From Brevibacillus brevis (GTDB lineage Bacteria > Bacillota > Bacilli > Brevibacillales > Brevibacillaceae), in NCBI RefSeq assembly GCF_900637055.1, contig NZ_LR134338.1, positions 3,668,001 through 3,732,000 of the forward strand: a DNA stretch of 64,000 bases, given 5' to 3'. Below the pieces are notes generated by a model. That model saw nothing but the letters and a program-made list of their open reading frames with translations. It was not told the origin of the DNA and did no database searches. Shown piece by piece: positions 54,654 through 63,333 of the stretch (within the stretch, counting starts at the first letter, position 1; the number at the start of each line of letters is the position of its first letter). The position numbers were made by a program, and so were the translations under genes.

Positions 54654-55520
54654 GTGGACCGAGAAAGTCTTGAGGTATTTTTGACGATTGCTCGTCATGG
54701 ATCAATTAACCGTGCTGCACAGGCATTATTTTTGGCGCAATCAACATTGACACACCGATTGAAGCAGCTTGAGCGCCAGGTTGGGAGTGCGCTTTTTGTT
54801 CGCACTGCCTCAGGCGTCAGTCTTACAGCCGAAGGACGTCGGTTGCTACCAGTTGCTACAAACATCGTGGAGCAAATGCGCTCCTTTATCCAAGAGAAAG
54901 AACAGCGCCAATCGATGAACATCGTCGCAGGAAAAGCCTTTGTCGCCTATGAGCTGCCACGGCTTATCGGAGAATATCGTATCGCCCATCCGGGATTTAC
55001 TTGCTACGTCCGCTCTACGTTGTACGAGGAGTCTCTCAGCGCTCTGCTAACGGGAACCGCCGATATTGCCTTTCTCGGGAGTGAAATGTATCACCCGCAC
55101 ATCCATCAAGAATTCCTTCCCAGTGATCGACTCCTGCTCGTTATGGCCCCGAGCCATCCTTGGGCTAGCGGGTTTCCAGGTTATCAAGCATGGGGGACCG
55201 AGGAAATGATAGTGTTCGGGAATCATACCGCTCCTTATCGCCAACGCATTGACCGCTATCTGGCGCAGCAAGGAGTTTTTCCGAATATTATTATGGAATT
55301 GGACAGCTTCAATGCTGTTAAAAAAATGGTCGAACGCCAGCTAGGGATCACGATCCTTCCGGAAAGAACCATACAACAAGAGCTAGCGACCGGAAGATTG
55401 GTCGCGTACGATATCGCAAACGGTGAATTGGTGCGACCCACACTCATCGCCTACCTGCATCCAAAAAAAGAGGACGATGCTTTCCAGCAATTCGTCCAAT
55501 GGATCAAGGATCATTATTAA
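54654..55520 (+). CDS. LysR family transcriptional regulator
   Basis: A 288-residue regulator with an N-terminal winged helix-turn-helix (LEVFLTIARHGSINRAAQALFLAQSTLTHRLKQLE) and a periplasmic-binding-like effector domain (about 90-285). The start is taken as GTG before Asp-Arg-Glu-Ser, which has AGGGGG at 9 bp; an upstream TTG in frame is less likely. It is divergent from the methyltransferase/VOC operon, the usual arrangement for a LysR protein and its target. Its effector is unknown. Confidence 0.9.
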   Translation: MDRESLEVFLTIARHGSINRAAQALFLAQSTLTHRLKQLERQVGSALFVRTASGVSLTAEGRRLLPVATNIVEQMRSFIQEKEQRQSMNIVAGKAFVAYELPRLIGEYRIAHPGFTCYVRSTLYEESLSALLTGTADIAFLGSEMYHPHIHQEFLPSDRLLLVMAPSHPWASGFPGYQAWGTEEMIVFGNHTAPYRQRIDRYLAQQGVFPNIIMELDSFNAVKKMVERQLGITILPERTIQQELATGRLVAYDIANGELVRPTLIAYLHPKKEDDAFQQFVQWIKDHY

Positions 55521-55527
55521 CAAAAGT

Positions 55528-56403
55528 TCAATGTAGGGTTAGTACCGTAAGCTCCGGGCGGCAAAATAAACGAACAGGCAAGATCGTCGTACCCAACCCT
55601 CTGTTGGTGTACACAGCCATGCCACCTACCTGATACAATCCTTGTACATATTTACGCCCGTATTGCGGCACCAAGAGATGACCAATGAAGGGCAAGCGCA
55701 CTTGTCCGCCATGGCTGTGGCCGGACAGTTGGAGATGCACGGGATGCTCTGACGCCCTATCAGCAAAATCAGGCTCATGGGCCAACAAGATAACGCTGCC
55801 CTCTGGCGGGATATTTTCTAACGCTTTTGAAAGATCAGGTACACCATAGAAAAGGTCATCCACTCCCGCCATGTATAGCTGCTGGCCATCTTTGTGCACG
55901 ACAACATGCCGATTATCCAACACTTCGAATCCAGACGCGGCTAATCCATCCCGAACTTTCTGCTGTTCACCAGCTCGATAATCGTGGTTGCCCAAAACAG
56001 CGAATTTGCCTAATGGGGCTAGGAGCTGATTGAAAAGGGGAACCGCGGCGAATAGAGGTCGCGTCACTTCATCAACGATATCCCCTGTGAAGCAGATCAA
56101 ATCCGGTTTTTCGCTCTGGATCACGGCAATAACCGACTCTAGCTCTTTCGGTTCAAAATAATGACCAAGATGGACATCACTGAAATGAATGAGCTTTGTC
56201 CCCTTGAAGCTTTCTGGCAATCCCGGTATCTTGATGGACAATCGCACGACATCAAGGGCTTTTCGTTCCCATACATGACCGTACACGCCAGTCGCTACAC
56301 CGAGACCAATCAAACCCCCTACCCATTTCGTGACTTTGTCGAGAAATGATTTCCTTGAAATGGGGGCAAGGTTTGGATCATTCACTGTCTTTCGTTCGCT
56401 CAT
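55528..56403 (-). CDS. YkuE-like metallophosphoesterase
   Basis: A 291-residue phosphoesterase. The calcineurin-type metal sites are intact: FSDVHLGH, GDIVD, VLGNHDYR, LLAHEPD and SGHSHGGQ. The N-terminus has SRKSFLDK before a hydrophobic stretch, like the twin-arginine signal of B. subtilis YkuE but with Arg-Lys for Arg-Arg. It is thus likely to face the cell wall. The start is uncertain because no good ribosome site precedes any of three ATG codons; it overlaps the carbonic anhydrase gene by 26 bp. The substrate may be a phospholipid or a UDP-sugar. Confidence 0.85.
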   Translation of the reverse strand: MSERKTVNDPNLAPISRKSFLDKVTKWVGGLIGLGVATGVYGHVWERKALDVVRLSIKIPGLPESFKGTKLIHFSDVHLGHYFEPKELESVIAVIQSEKPDLICFTGDIVDEVTRPLFAAVPLFNQLLAPLGKFAVLGNHDYRAGEQQKVRDGLAASGFEVLDNRHVVVHKDGQQLYMAGVDDLFYGVPDLSKALENIPPEGSVILLAHEPDFADRASEHPVHLQLSGHSHGGQVRLPFIGHLLVPQYGRKYVQGLYQVGGMAVYTNRGLGTTILPVRLFCRPELTVLTLH

Positions 56404-56956
56404 ACCCATTGACGACAACGTCCAATCTTCCGGTTACCGGGTCAATGAGTAAACCATGGACGTCCACATTCGGTGGGAGGAGCGGGTGATTTTTAATCGT
56501 ATCCACGCTATTTTTCACACTATCTTCTACACGATCGAATCCGTGCAACCATTTGTGCAAGTTAATCCCTGCATGTTGAAGCGTGGAGAACGTTTGAGCC
56601 GAGACTCCTCGCTCCAGCATCTTCTCCATGGTGCGCTTGCTGTCGATTGCACTCATCCCGCAGTCATAATGACCGACAACCATCACTTCTTCTGCATTCA
56701 ATTCGTAGATCGCCACGAGAATGCTTCGCATGATACTTCCAAAAGGATGGGACACGATTGCCCCGGCGCTTTTTACGTGCTTGATATCCCCATTGTGGAT
56801 GTTCATGGCTTTCGGCAACAGTTCAACCAATCGCGTATCCATGCAAGAGAGCACGACCAGTCGTTTATCAGGAAACTTGGTGGTTTGGTACTTTTCATAT
56901 TCATGATTCTCCACAAATTCACGGTTAAATTCGAGAATTTTATCCAAATTGCGCAC
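56378..56956 (-). CDS. Beta-class carbonic anhydrase, YtiB-like
   Basis: A 192-residue zinc enzyme that interconverts carbon dioxide and bicarbonate. Zinc ligands and the catalytic Asp-Arg pair are in SCMDTRLVELLP and GHYDCGM. The protein is closely similar to B. subtilis YtiB along its whole length. The start is placed at GTG (before Arg-Asn-Leu-Asp) because this aligns with YtiB; the 44 codons upstream look non-coding. It lies upstream of the phosphoesterase gene, which it overlaps, without an evident functional link. Confidence 0.9.
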   Translation of the reverse strand: MRNLDKILEFNREFVENHEYEKYQTTKFPDKRLVVLSCMDTRLVELLPKAMNIHNGDIKHVKSAGAIVSHPFGSIMRSILVAIYELNAEEVMVVGHYDCGMSAIDSKRTMEKMLERGVSAQTFSTLQHAGINLHKWLHGFDRVEDSVKNSVDTIKNHPLLPPNVDVHGLLIDPVTGRLDVVVNGYERTKDSE

Positions 56957-57219
56957 TTTTACAGCACCTGCCTCGCTCTTAGTAGTATGTATTTGTATCG
57001 TATGCTTTTCTATTTTACCTATTTGTGTTTCAATCGAGCAAGAGATTATGGCACTTTTTCCGTTACTTATATCGCTCCTCGGTGGCAACCTCCCCTGACT
57101 AGGTCCTCTCTGGATTGCGATCCTCGCTTTCTTGTGATCGGTTAATTTTCCTCCTCCTCACTTCTCCTTTTATTCAGTTGTAAGCTATCTCAATATCTTG
57201 TTTTATAATTTTTTGTAGT

Positions 57220-57633
57220 TTAGGCAAAATAGAGCTTAAAAACAAGCCTTTCGTTTTTTCTTTCAATCTCCAAACCGCTTTTCTCATAATACCCATTCAT
57301 TGTAGAAGGAATCGGACACGACACCTCAATAGGATAATCCTCGAAAATCTGAAGCATTTTACCCATTAGATTCTGCCCTCGGTAACTTGAACGAATTGCG
57401 AATTGATAAAGCAAAATAGTTTGTGTAGAGCTTTTCGGATAAAATCGTTAAGCTCCAACTATTTGGTCATTGTCTATTGCTACAACGACTTGCCTTCTAC
57501 AAACAGCAGCAAATGCTCCATCCGGGCATAAAAGTTCCCTATTCGAAATACCATCATTATTTTCTTTAATATTATCCTGGAAGAAATAGGTGACATCATG
57601 TCCTAACCATGAGTTGGCAATTGTTATCTTCAT
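57220..57633 (-). pseudogene. GNAT family acetyltransferase broken by an in-frame stop
   Basis: Two frame pieces belong to one GNAT protein of about 137 residues. The first (57448-57633) starts at ATG with GGAGACTG upstream and ends ..DNDQIVGA-stop; the second continues in the same frame with RFYPKSSTQTILLYQFAI and SSYRGQNLMGKML, the acetyl-CoA-binding region. The stop is a TAA where related proteins would have an amino acid such as leucine (TTA), so one base change could explain it. Either the gene is dead or the base is an error. It sits 15 bp after the A+T-rich orphan gene and probably came with it. Confidence 0.8.
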
Positions 57634-57648
57634 GATTCAGTCTCCATA

Positions 57649-58323
57649 TTATTCACTATCTTTTACATGTTTGTTCCACAATGCTTTGTCATAGTAATCA
57701 ACGTAAAGACCTTGCGTGTTTCGCGTAAATGGATATAAATGAAAGTGTTCGTGACCATAAGTCCTAAGAAACGAACCTGCTCCTGTTCTTGAAAGGGGCT
57801 CAAATAAACCAGAAGCGTATTCAAATACTATCTTGCTCCCGATTATAAAAAGAGTGTCATAGTCCCGCTTAACGAATATCTTGTCATTATTTTTCTCATA
57901 ATAGAATCTTGTATAATCATCATAACTTAAATCAGAAAATTTTCTTGGATTCACTTCAAAACTTCTAACTCTTCCCTTTTGCTGATGAACTTTCTGTCTT
58001 AGATCTTTCCACTGATGCGTATTAAGCTGTAATGAATGATGAAGAAAAACAAGTTCATTATTCTTTTTCATATGTGAAAATCTATGTAAGTGTATAGGTA
58101 TGTCTTTTTCCATATTTGTTAAATAAATGAGTTTATCTCTGTGATCGGCACATATAAGTAGAACACAAGCTAAATGCTGCAACGATTGTTGATCGCCAAA
58201 AATCATAAATATGTCCTTATCAAATTCACATGCAAATATATCCTTTGTATGAAATGTAGGAGTTAGAACAATATACTTTCTGTTCTGTAACCGAATTTCT
58301 TTTTGAAGTAATTGGATTTTCAA
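57649..58323 (-). CDS. Orphan protein of unknown function, A+T-rich gene
   Basis: A 224-residue protein that I do not recognise. It is rich in Lys, Tyr, Phe and His, with no signal peptide or clear membrane helix. Segments of note are IHLHRFSHMKKNNELVFLHH and TRTGAGSFLRTYGHEHFHLYPF, which is histidine-rich near the C-terminus. The start is TTG, with GGAGGTAG 5 bp upstream. Base composition is visibly lower in G+C than the neighbours, and it is paired with a damaged acetyltransferase gene, so it may be acquired DNA. Confidence 0.65.
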   Translation of the reverse strand: MKIQLLQKEIRLQNRKYIVLTPTFHTKDIFACEFDKDIFMIFGDQQSLQHLACVLLICADHRDKLIYLTNMEKDIPIHLHRFSHMKKNNELVFLHHSLQLNTHQWKDLRQKVHQQKGRVRSFEVNPRKFSDLSYDDYTRFYYEKNNDKIFVKRDYDTLFIIGSKIVFEYASGLFEPLSRTGAGSFLRTYGHEHFHLYPFTRNTQGLYVDYYDKALWNKHVKDSE

Positions 58324-58442
58324 AACTACCTCCAATAAATTTGATGATACACAATCTTTCCCTTCACTTTGCATTTTACAATTTTTAGAAAAGGAAAAAT
58401 AGAGAATTACAAGTTATTTGTTTACAAAGTCCTTCCAAAACA

Positions 58443-58477
58443 AAAAGACACTAGCAAGCAAGTGCTAATGTCCTTTG
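58443..58477 (-). terminator. Terminator after spo0A
   Basis: Arms AAAGACACTAGCA and TGCTAATGTCCTTT, paired with small mismatches, followed by TTTTTGTTTT on the minus strand, about 40 bp past the spo0A stop. Confidence 0.75.
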
Positions 58478-58514
58478 GTATTGGTTAAAAATCATCTACA
58501 TGAGTATCTACATC

Positions 58515-59303
58515 CTAGCTAATCTTCGCCTCAATCCGCAGCTTGTCCGCCACCATGGCAATGAACTCACTGTTGGTCGGCTTTGCCTTGGTGTTGGAAA
58601 TCGTATAACCAAACAAGCTGGAGATGGAGTCCAGATTACCACGGGACCACGCTACTTCAATCGCATGACGGATCGCACGTTCTACGCGACTTGCGGTTGT
58701 ATTGAATTTCTTTGCAATGTCCGGGTACAGGACTTTGGTAATCGAACCGAGCAGCTCGACATCGTTGTATACCATTGTAATCGCTTCCCGCAAATACAAA
58801 TAACCTTTGATATGAGCAGGAACTCCAATCTCATGAATGATGCTGGTGATGCTCGCGTCCAAATTCCGACCGCGGATTTGCAGAGTAGCTTGCGGTTTCG
58901 CAGAAGAAACAAAAGAAGAGGCAGGTTTGGTTGTAATGATTTGACGGATGCGCTGAGCCAGCACCTCCATATCAAACGGTTTCAAAATGTAGTAAGCTGC
59001 TCCCAGCTCTACTGCTTTCTTCGTAATTTCTTCCTGCCCGAAAGCAGTCAACATAATAATTTTAGGTTGAGGACTTAAGCGCATGGCCTGAATTTGCTCC
59101 AAAACAGCCAAGCCATCCAGATGTGGCATGATGATATCCAAAATTAATACATCGGGTACACGTTCCTGCAGCAGTCGAACTACCTCATTGCCGTTGTAAG
59201 CAACACCCACAACATTCATGTCATACTGGCTACTGATGTACTCTTCTAACAGATTCACAAATTCTCGGTTATCATCTGCCAATAACACTTCAATCTTGCT
59301 CAA
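58515..59303 (-). CDS. spo0A: Sporulation transcription factor Spo0A
   Basis: The master regulator of sporulation, 262 residues. The receiver domain (1-125) has LLADDN, the phosphorylated aspartate in [12 protein letters not shown], and the lysine in LKPFDME. The C-terminal DNA-binding domain (about 150-262) contains [15 protein letters not shown], the recognition helix region, and the end [14 protein letters not shown]. The start is TTG (before Ser-Lys-Ile-Glu) with TTAGGAGG at proper distance. It follows spoIVB, as in nearly all spore formers, with its own sigma-H promoter and four Spo0A boxes upstream. Confidence 0.98.
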   Translation of the reverse strand: MSKIEVLLADDNREFVNLLEEYISSQYDMNVVGVAYNGNEVVRLLQERVPDVLILDIIMPHLDGLAVLEQIQAMRLSPQPKIIMLTAFGQEEITKKAVELGAAYYILKPFDMEVLAQRIRQIITTKPASSFVSSAKPQATLQIRGRNLDASITSIIHEIGVPAHIKGYLYLREAITMVYNDVELLGSITKVLYPDIAKKFNTTASRVERAIRHAIEVAWSRGNLDSISSLFGYTISNTKAKPTNSEFIAMVADKLRIEAKIS

Positions 59304-59407
59304 GGTCGTTCCTCCTAACAATGGACGGTCTTTTGGAAAGAAGGTGGCGTTCTAGAGGTTAACAAATCTAAAATGATTAGTCCATACCATCTTTTTCTCT
59401 ACAAAAA

Positions 59408-59436
59408 TTATTCGACAAAGCAAATTCCATTCCTGC
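59408..59436 (-). promoter_or_regulatory. Sigma-H promoter for spo0A
   Basis: On the minus strand GCAGGAATG, an 11-bp spacer and GTCGAATAA match sigma-H (RNAGGAWWT, 11-12, RNNGAAT) with one mismatch in the -35. Its -10 overlaps a Spo0A box. The start would be near 59400, about 97 nt before the TTG codon. Confidence 0.75.
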
Positions 59437-59507
59437 CAATGACGAAAGATTGAATGATTTAACTGATATTTCGACAAAGAATCCACTCATTTCCAATCGA
59501 TTCGTCA
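59411..59507. promoter_or_regulatory. Four Spo0A boxes upstream of spo0A
   Basis: TTCGACA (59411), TGACGAA (59440), TTCGACA (59470) and TTCGTCA (59501) all match the Spo0A box TGNCGAA in one orientation or the other. Their starts are 29, 30 and 31 bp apart. Confidence 0.7.
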
Positions 59508-59523
59508 AAGGACTGCAAAATCC

Positions 59524-59557
59524 GAAAAAGCCGCCTCGCTTCGTTCGCGTGACGGCA
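59524..59557 (-). terminator. Terminator after spoIVB
   Basis: Stem GCCGTCACGC / GCGAGGCGGC with two mismatches and a 7-base loop, followed by TTTTT on the minus strand, 7 bp past the spoIVB stop. Confidence 0.75.
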
Positions 59558-59563
59558 CTTCAT

Positions 59564-60898
59564 TCAGGCAGCTTTGGTTGTATTCGTTCGGGATTCGGCA
59601 GTATCTCGCACATTCACGCCAGCATCCTGAAGCATCCATTCAATGTAGCAGCCGTATCCCGAAGTAGGATCATTGACAAATACATGCGTGACGGCACCGA
59701 CGATCTTGCCTTTTTGAATGATGGGACTGCCGCTCATCCCTTGTACAATGCCACCTGTCTTTTCCAAAAGGCGTTTGTCCGTGACTTTAATAATCATCCC
59801 TTTGGTTGCAGGAAAATGCTGCTTGACTACGTTTGCGATCTCAATATCGAACTCTTCTACCTTCTGACCTTCCACGACAGTAAGAATTTTGGCTGGCCCT
59901 TCCTCTACCTGTTCAGCAAGAGCGATTGGTAACGGCTCTTGATAATAGCTGCGTTTGGGCTCGTCCTTCATTTTGCCGAAAATGCCAAAAGGGGTGTTTT
60001 TGGTTATATTTCCGAGGACTTCACTTTCATTGTAGAAACGCGCAAATTTCTCCCCTGGGTTGCCACTTTGTCCTTTTTCAATCGATGTGACACTTGCTTG
60101 CACGATCTGGCCATCTCCTACGACAATGGCTTGACCAGTATCAACGTCGGAAATGACGTGCCCTAATGCCCCGTACGCTTTGGAATTTGGATCATAAAAG
60201 GTCAGTGTCCCTACTCCTGCCGCTGAATCCCGAATATAGAGACCCATACGGTATTCACTGTCTTTTTTGTCTTTTGCCGGGTGCAAAGTGAGCGAAAGCT
60301 TTTCCTTGCCACGAACGACAAGCAATTGAACGGAATGATTCTTTTTCCCCGTTTCGTTAATCAATTTCTTTACGTCGTTCATGTCATTGATGTACATGTC
60401 GTTCATTTTGATAATCATGTCACCGACGTGTATACCTGCCTGTTCACCTGGAGAAAACTTGTTTTTACCATCGTCAACTAAATGATGACCGACAACCAAA
60501 ACACCCGCTGTTTGCAGCTTCACCCCGATTGACTGTCCACCAGGGTACAACCGCAGATCTGGCAATACATTTACTTTTACAGCAGTCAGCGGAATGTTAT
60601 GCCACTTCACCTGCAATTGGGCTTCCCCAGCCCTACGCGGTTCAACGGACATAGGCCTGCTCAAATCAACGGATACCTCACGCGCCTCTGTCCCGTTAAC
60701 ATGCAAAATATCAGGATTGCTATTGATTAGCGTGCCCATTACCGGCACAGAGACCCGTAGTTGCTCGAGGGACCCTTCCATCAAACGCAATTCACGGGGA
60801 AAGGAGGACAGATCGCGGAACGGGGTGGAACTCACGACAAGCGCCGTGATGAGGAGAAGGAGACTTCCCATCCATTTTCTTTTGTTTTGTCGGATCAC
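59564..60898 (-). CDS. spoIVB: SpoIVB signalling serine protease
   Basis: A 444-residue protein secreted from the forespore into the space between the spore membranes. It cleaves SpoIVFA and so triggers pro-sigma-K processing in the mother cell. Residues 10-30 form a membrane or signal segment. A PDZ domain covers about 105-195 (GEQAGIHVGDMIIKMND). The S55 protease domain follows, with His in GALGHVISDVD and Ser in VQGMSGSPIIQKG. The start is GTG, preceded by GTAGGAGTG. It lies between recN and spo0A. Forespore expression is expected; no clear promoter was found, but two hairpins lie in the upstream region. Confidence 0.96.
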   Translation of the reverse strand: MIRQNKRKWMGSLLLLITALVVSSTPFRDLSSFPRELRLMEGSLEQLRVSVPVMGTLINSNPDILHVNGTEAREVSVDLSRPMSVEPRRAGEAQLQVKWHNIPLTAVKVNVLPDLRLYPGGQSIGVKLQTAGVLVVGHHLVDDGKNKFSPGEQAGIHVGDMIIKMNDMYINDMNDVKKLINETGKKNHSVQLLVVRGKEKLSLTLHPAKDKKDSEYRMGLYIRDSAAGVGTLTFYDPNSKAYGALGHVISDVDTGQAIVVGDGQIVQASVTSIEKGQSGNPGEKFARFYNESEVLGNITKNTPFGIFGKMKDEPKRSYYQEPLPIALAEQVEEGPAKILTVVEGQKVEEFDIEIANVVKQHFPATKGMIIKVTDKRLLEKTGGIVQGMSGSPIIQKGKIVGAVTHVFVNDPTSGYGCYIEWMLQDAGVNVRDTAESRTNTTKAA

Positions 60899-60935
60899 CA
60901 GTAATCACTCCTACCGTTCCCTACCTACACCTACA

Positions 60936-60959
60936 AAACAAAACGGTCAAGTCCGTTTT
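60936..60959. repeat. Hairpin upstream of spoIVB
   Basis: Arms CAAAACGG and CCGTTTTG with a 6-base loop, directly beside the palindrome at 60963. A similar hairpin (GAAAAACG / CGTTTTTC) stands beside the same palindrome upstream of spoVA. On the minus strand it is followed by TTTTG, so it could also act as an attenuator. Confidence 0.55.
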
Positions 60960-60962
60960 GAT

Positions 60963-60978
60963 TGACCGCAAGCGGTCA
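60963..60978. repeat. Palindrome TGACCGCAAGCGGTCA, copy 2
   Basis: Exact second copy of the 16-mer found upstream of the spoVA operon, in the same orientation, 65 bp before the spoIVB start codon. In minus-strand RNA it would form a stem closed by a CUUG loop. Confidence 0.7.
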
Positions 60979-61118
60979 TGAGGGACACCTCCACCTTGTG
61001 TACCTTTAATGTTGCCACCAGCCAAGCGGATTATGTCAGGAAAATAACCCACTCAAAACATTAGAAAACCAGGCTTCACAAGCCCTTGGCGAGACCGTCG
61101 TTGTACTACCTACAATAA

Positions 61119-61154
61119 AAAAAGACTGCCAGCTAAATTAGCTGACAGTCTTTC
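61119..61154 (-). terminator. Terminator overlapping the recN 3' end
   Basis: Arms AAAGACTG.CAGCT and AGCTG.CAGTCTTT, followed by TTTTTTTATTG on the minus strand. The upper arm includes the last codons of recN. It ends the nadF-argR-recN transcript. Confidence 0.85.
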
Positions 61155-62862
61155 GTTCACGGCCGAGAAGAATCATCTCGCGCGCATGTTCTTCTGTTTT
61201 TGCTGTTACCTCAGCCCCGCTTAGCATGCGAGCCAGCTCCGTTACCCGTTCATCATCAGACAAACGATGCACCAGCGTCTCTGTTTCATTCTCGCTCATT
61301 TCCTTTTTAATCAGAAAATGCGCGTCTGCCATGGATGCAACCTGTGGCAAGTGCGTAATGCACAAGACCTGGCGCTGCCCAGCGACCCGGGCGAGCTTTT
61401 CTGCTATCGCTTGAGCTGCTCTTCCGCTTACACCCGTATCGACTTCATCAAAAATAAGGGTCTCCACTTGATCAGTGCCCGCCAAAATCGTTTTAATGGC
61501 CAACATGACGCGAGACAGCTCTCCGCCGGAAGCAATTTTCGCCAAAGGACGCAATGGCTCACCCGGGTTAGGTGAGATTAAAAACTCGATCTGATCCATT
61601 CCGTTCGCATCAACGAAGCGCTTGATACCGTCGATTTCTACCCCGTCATCATCCGGCGTCTGTCTGACGTCGATGGCAAAACGAGCACGCTCCATGTGCA
61701 GTTCTTTTAGCTGCTGCTCGATCTCTTGTGCGAGTTTTCCTGCACATTCGGAACGAATAACCGACAATTCCAGTGCCTCCACTGCCAAATCGGCTGCAAG
61801 CTCCTGCAATTGCTTTTCCACCTGCTGGAGGCGATCTTCGTAGTGATGCATGTCATCCAATTCATCCTGAATCGTGGCAGCATACTCCAAAATATCGTCT
61901 ACACTTTTGCCATACTTGCGTTTTAACGACTGGATTTGATCAAGACGGCGTTCTACTTCCGCCAATTGCTCCGGTTCAAAATCCATTTGGTACGACAATT
62001 GACGAAGGTTATGCACCACATCTTCTATCTGATAGTATGCCGATTGGACCATTTCCAAAATCGGAACGAGCTGTTCTTCGTAGTTCACACCACGCTCAAG
62101 CTCGCCCATCGCATGTCCTAACCAATCCATGCCCTTTTGGTCACCATGCAATGCGCGGTATGCATCTTGAATCGTTGAATAAACTTTTTCAATGTTCATC
62201 CACTTTTTCCGCTGCTGCATGAGCTTCTCGTCTTCGCCAGGCGTGAGGGTTGCCGCCTCAATTTCATCGAGCTGATATTGCAATAGATCGATACGCTGAA
62301 CCAGCTCCCGATCATTGCGCGCCATACGCTCCAGATCTTGCTTTGTTTTGCGGTAAGCAGCATACAGGGTGCCGTACTCTTGCTTTGCAGCTCCCAACGC
62401 ACTTTCCCCATATGCGTCGAGCCAATTGATATGCTTGTCTGACTGCATCAACATATGCGTATCGTGTTGTCCATGCACCGTAACCAGCCATGGCCCCAAC
62501 TCACGCAGCATAGCAAGGGTCACGAGCTGTCCATTGATTCGAATGATACTCTTCCCTTGATTCGATATATCTCGGCGTACCACAAGCATACCGTCTTGCT
62601 CAATCTGGACACCGACATTGTTACAAACGGCAAGTCCAGGGTGACCAGGCGGCAATTCAAACAGCCCTTCCACCTCTGCACGAGGCTGACCGTAACGGAC
62701 AAAATCAGCCGAAGCCCGGCCTCCCAACAACAGTCCTAGCGCATCGATAATGATGGATTTACCGGCACCAGTCTCCCCTGTCAGGATGTTTAACCCTCTT
62801 TGGAAAGAGACTGTCACTGATTTGATGATGGCAAAATTTCGGATCGAGAGTTCAACTAGCAT
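61138..62862 (-). CDS. recN: DNA repair protein RecN
   Basis: A 574-residue SMC-like ATPase used in double-strand-break repair and in DNA uptake. Walker A is GETGAGKSI near the N-terminus, the signature is SGGELSRVMLAIK and Walker B is LIFDEVDTGVSG. Two coiled-coil arms occupy about residues 155-370. It starts 16 bp after argR and forms an operon with argR and nadF. The order nadF-argR-recN-spoIVB-spo0A is that of most spore formers. Confidence 0.96.
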   Translation of the reverse strand: MLVELSIRNFAIIKSVTVSFQRGLNILTGETGAGKSIIIDALGLLLGGRASADFVRYGQPRAEVEGLFELPPGHPGLAVCNNVGVQIEQDGMLVVRRDISNQGKSIIRINGQLVTLAMLRELGPWLVTVHGQHDTHMLMQSDKHINWLDAYGESALGAAKQEYGTLYAAYRKTKQDLERMARNDRELVQRIDLLQYQLDEIEAATLTPGEDEKLMQQRKKWMNIEKVYSTIQDAYRALHGDQKGMDWLGHAMGELERGVNYEEQLVPILEMVQSAYYQIEDVVHNLRQLSYQMDFEPEQLAEVERRLDQIQSLKRKYGKSVDDILEYAATIQDELDDMHHYEDRLQQVEKQLQELAADLAVEALELSVIRSECAGKLAQEIEQQLKELHMERARFAIDVRQTPDDDGVEIDGIKRFVDANGMDQIEFLISPNPGEPLRPLAKIASGGELSRVMLAIKTILAGTDQVETLIFDEVDTGVSGRAAQAIAEKLARVAGQRQVLCITHLPQVASMADAHFLIKKEMSENETETLVHRLSDDERVTELARMLSGAEVTAKTEEHAREMILLGRERKTVS

Positions 62863-62878
62863 CGCAAGCGACCACCTT

Positions 62879-63328
62879 CTACAACATTTCCATTAAGCGT
62901 TTCGTCACTTCATTGGTATTTTCTTTGGAACGGCAAATAATCAGGATGGTGTTGTCGCCACTGATAGTCCCCATGATTTCTTCCCATGGAAGGTTGTCAA
63001 TCAGTTCAGCTACCGCATTCGCATGTCCCGAAAGTGTCTTCAGTACAATAAAATGATCGGCTTGGTCAATGCTAATAAAGGAATCCACAAGCATGCGTTT
63101 CAGCTTTTGCAGTGGATTGAATTTTTGTTCAGCAGGCATTGAATACTTATATCGTCCATCAGGGAGTGGCACTTTTACCAAGTGTAGTTCCTTGATGTCT
63201 CGGGATACAGTCGCTTGCGTCACGTTAAAGCCAGCAGTCCGCAAGCGGTCCACCAGATCATCCTGTGTTTCCACCTCTTGATTGCTGATGATCTCCCGAA
63301 TACGAATATGTCGTTGCCCTTTGTTCAT
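62879..63328 (-). CDS. argR: Arginine repressor
   Basis: A 149-residue regulator (AhrC in B. subtilis) that represses arginine synthesis and activates arginine breakdown when arginine is bound. The N-terminal winged helix (about 1-70) has [16 protein letters not shown] and [14 protein letters not shown], the recognition helix. The C-terminal hexamer domain has the arginine-binding [14 protein letters not shown]. The ATG (Met-Asn-Lys-Gly) follows GGGAG; the longer frame overlaps nadF. Confidence 0.96.
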   Translation of the reverse strand: MNKGQRHIRIREIISNQEVETQDDLVDRLRTAGFNVTQATVSRDIKELHLVKVPLPDGRYKYSMPAEQKFNPLQKLKRMLVDSFISIDQADHFIVLKTLSGHANAVAELIDNLPWEEIMGTISGDNTILIICRSKENTNEVTKRLMEML

Positions 63329-63333
63329 ATGGA

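Noticed and set aside
60979-61060. Sigma-G promoter for spoIVB
   Set aside because: CATAATC and CATTAAA resemble a -10, but no -35 was found at the right distance.
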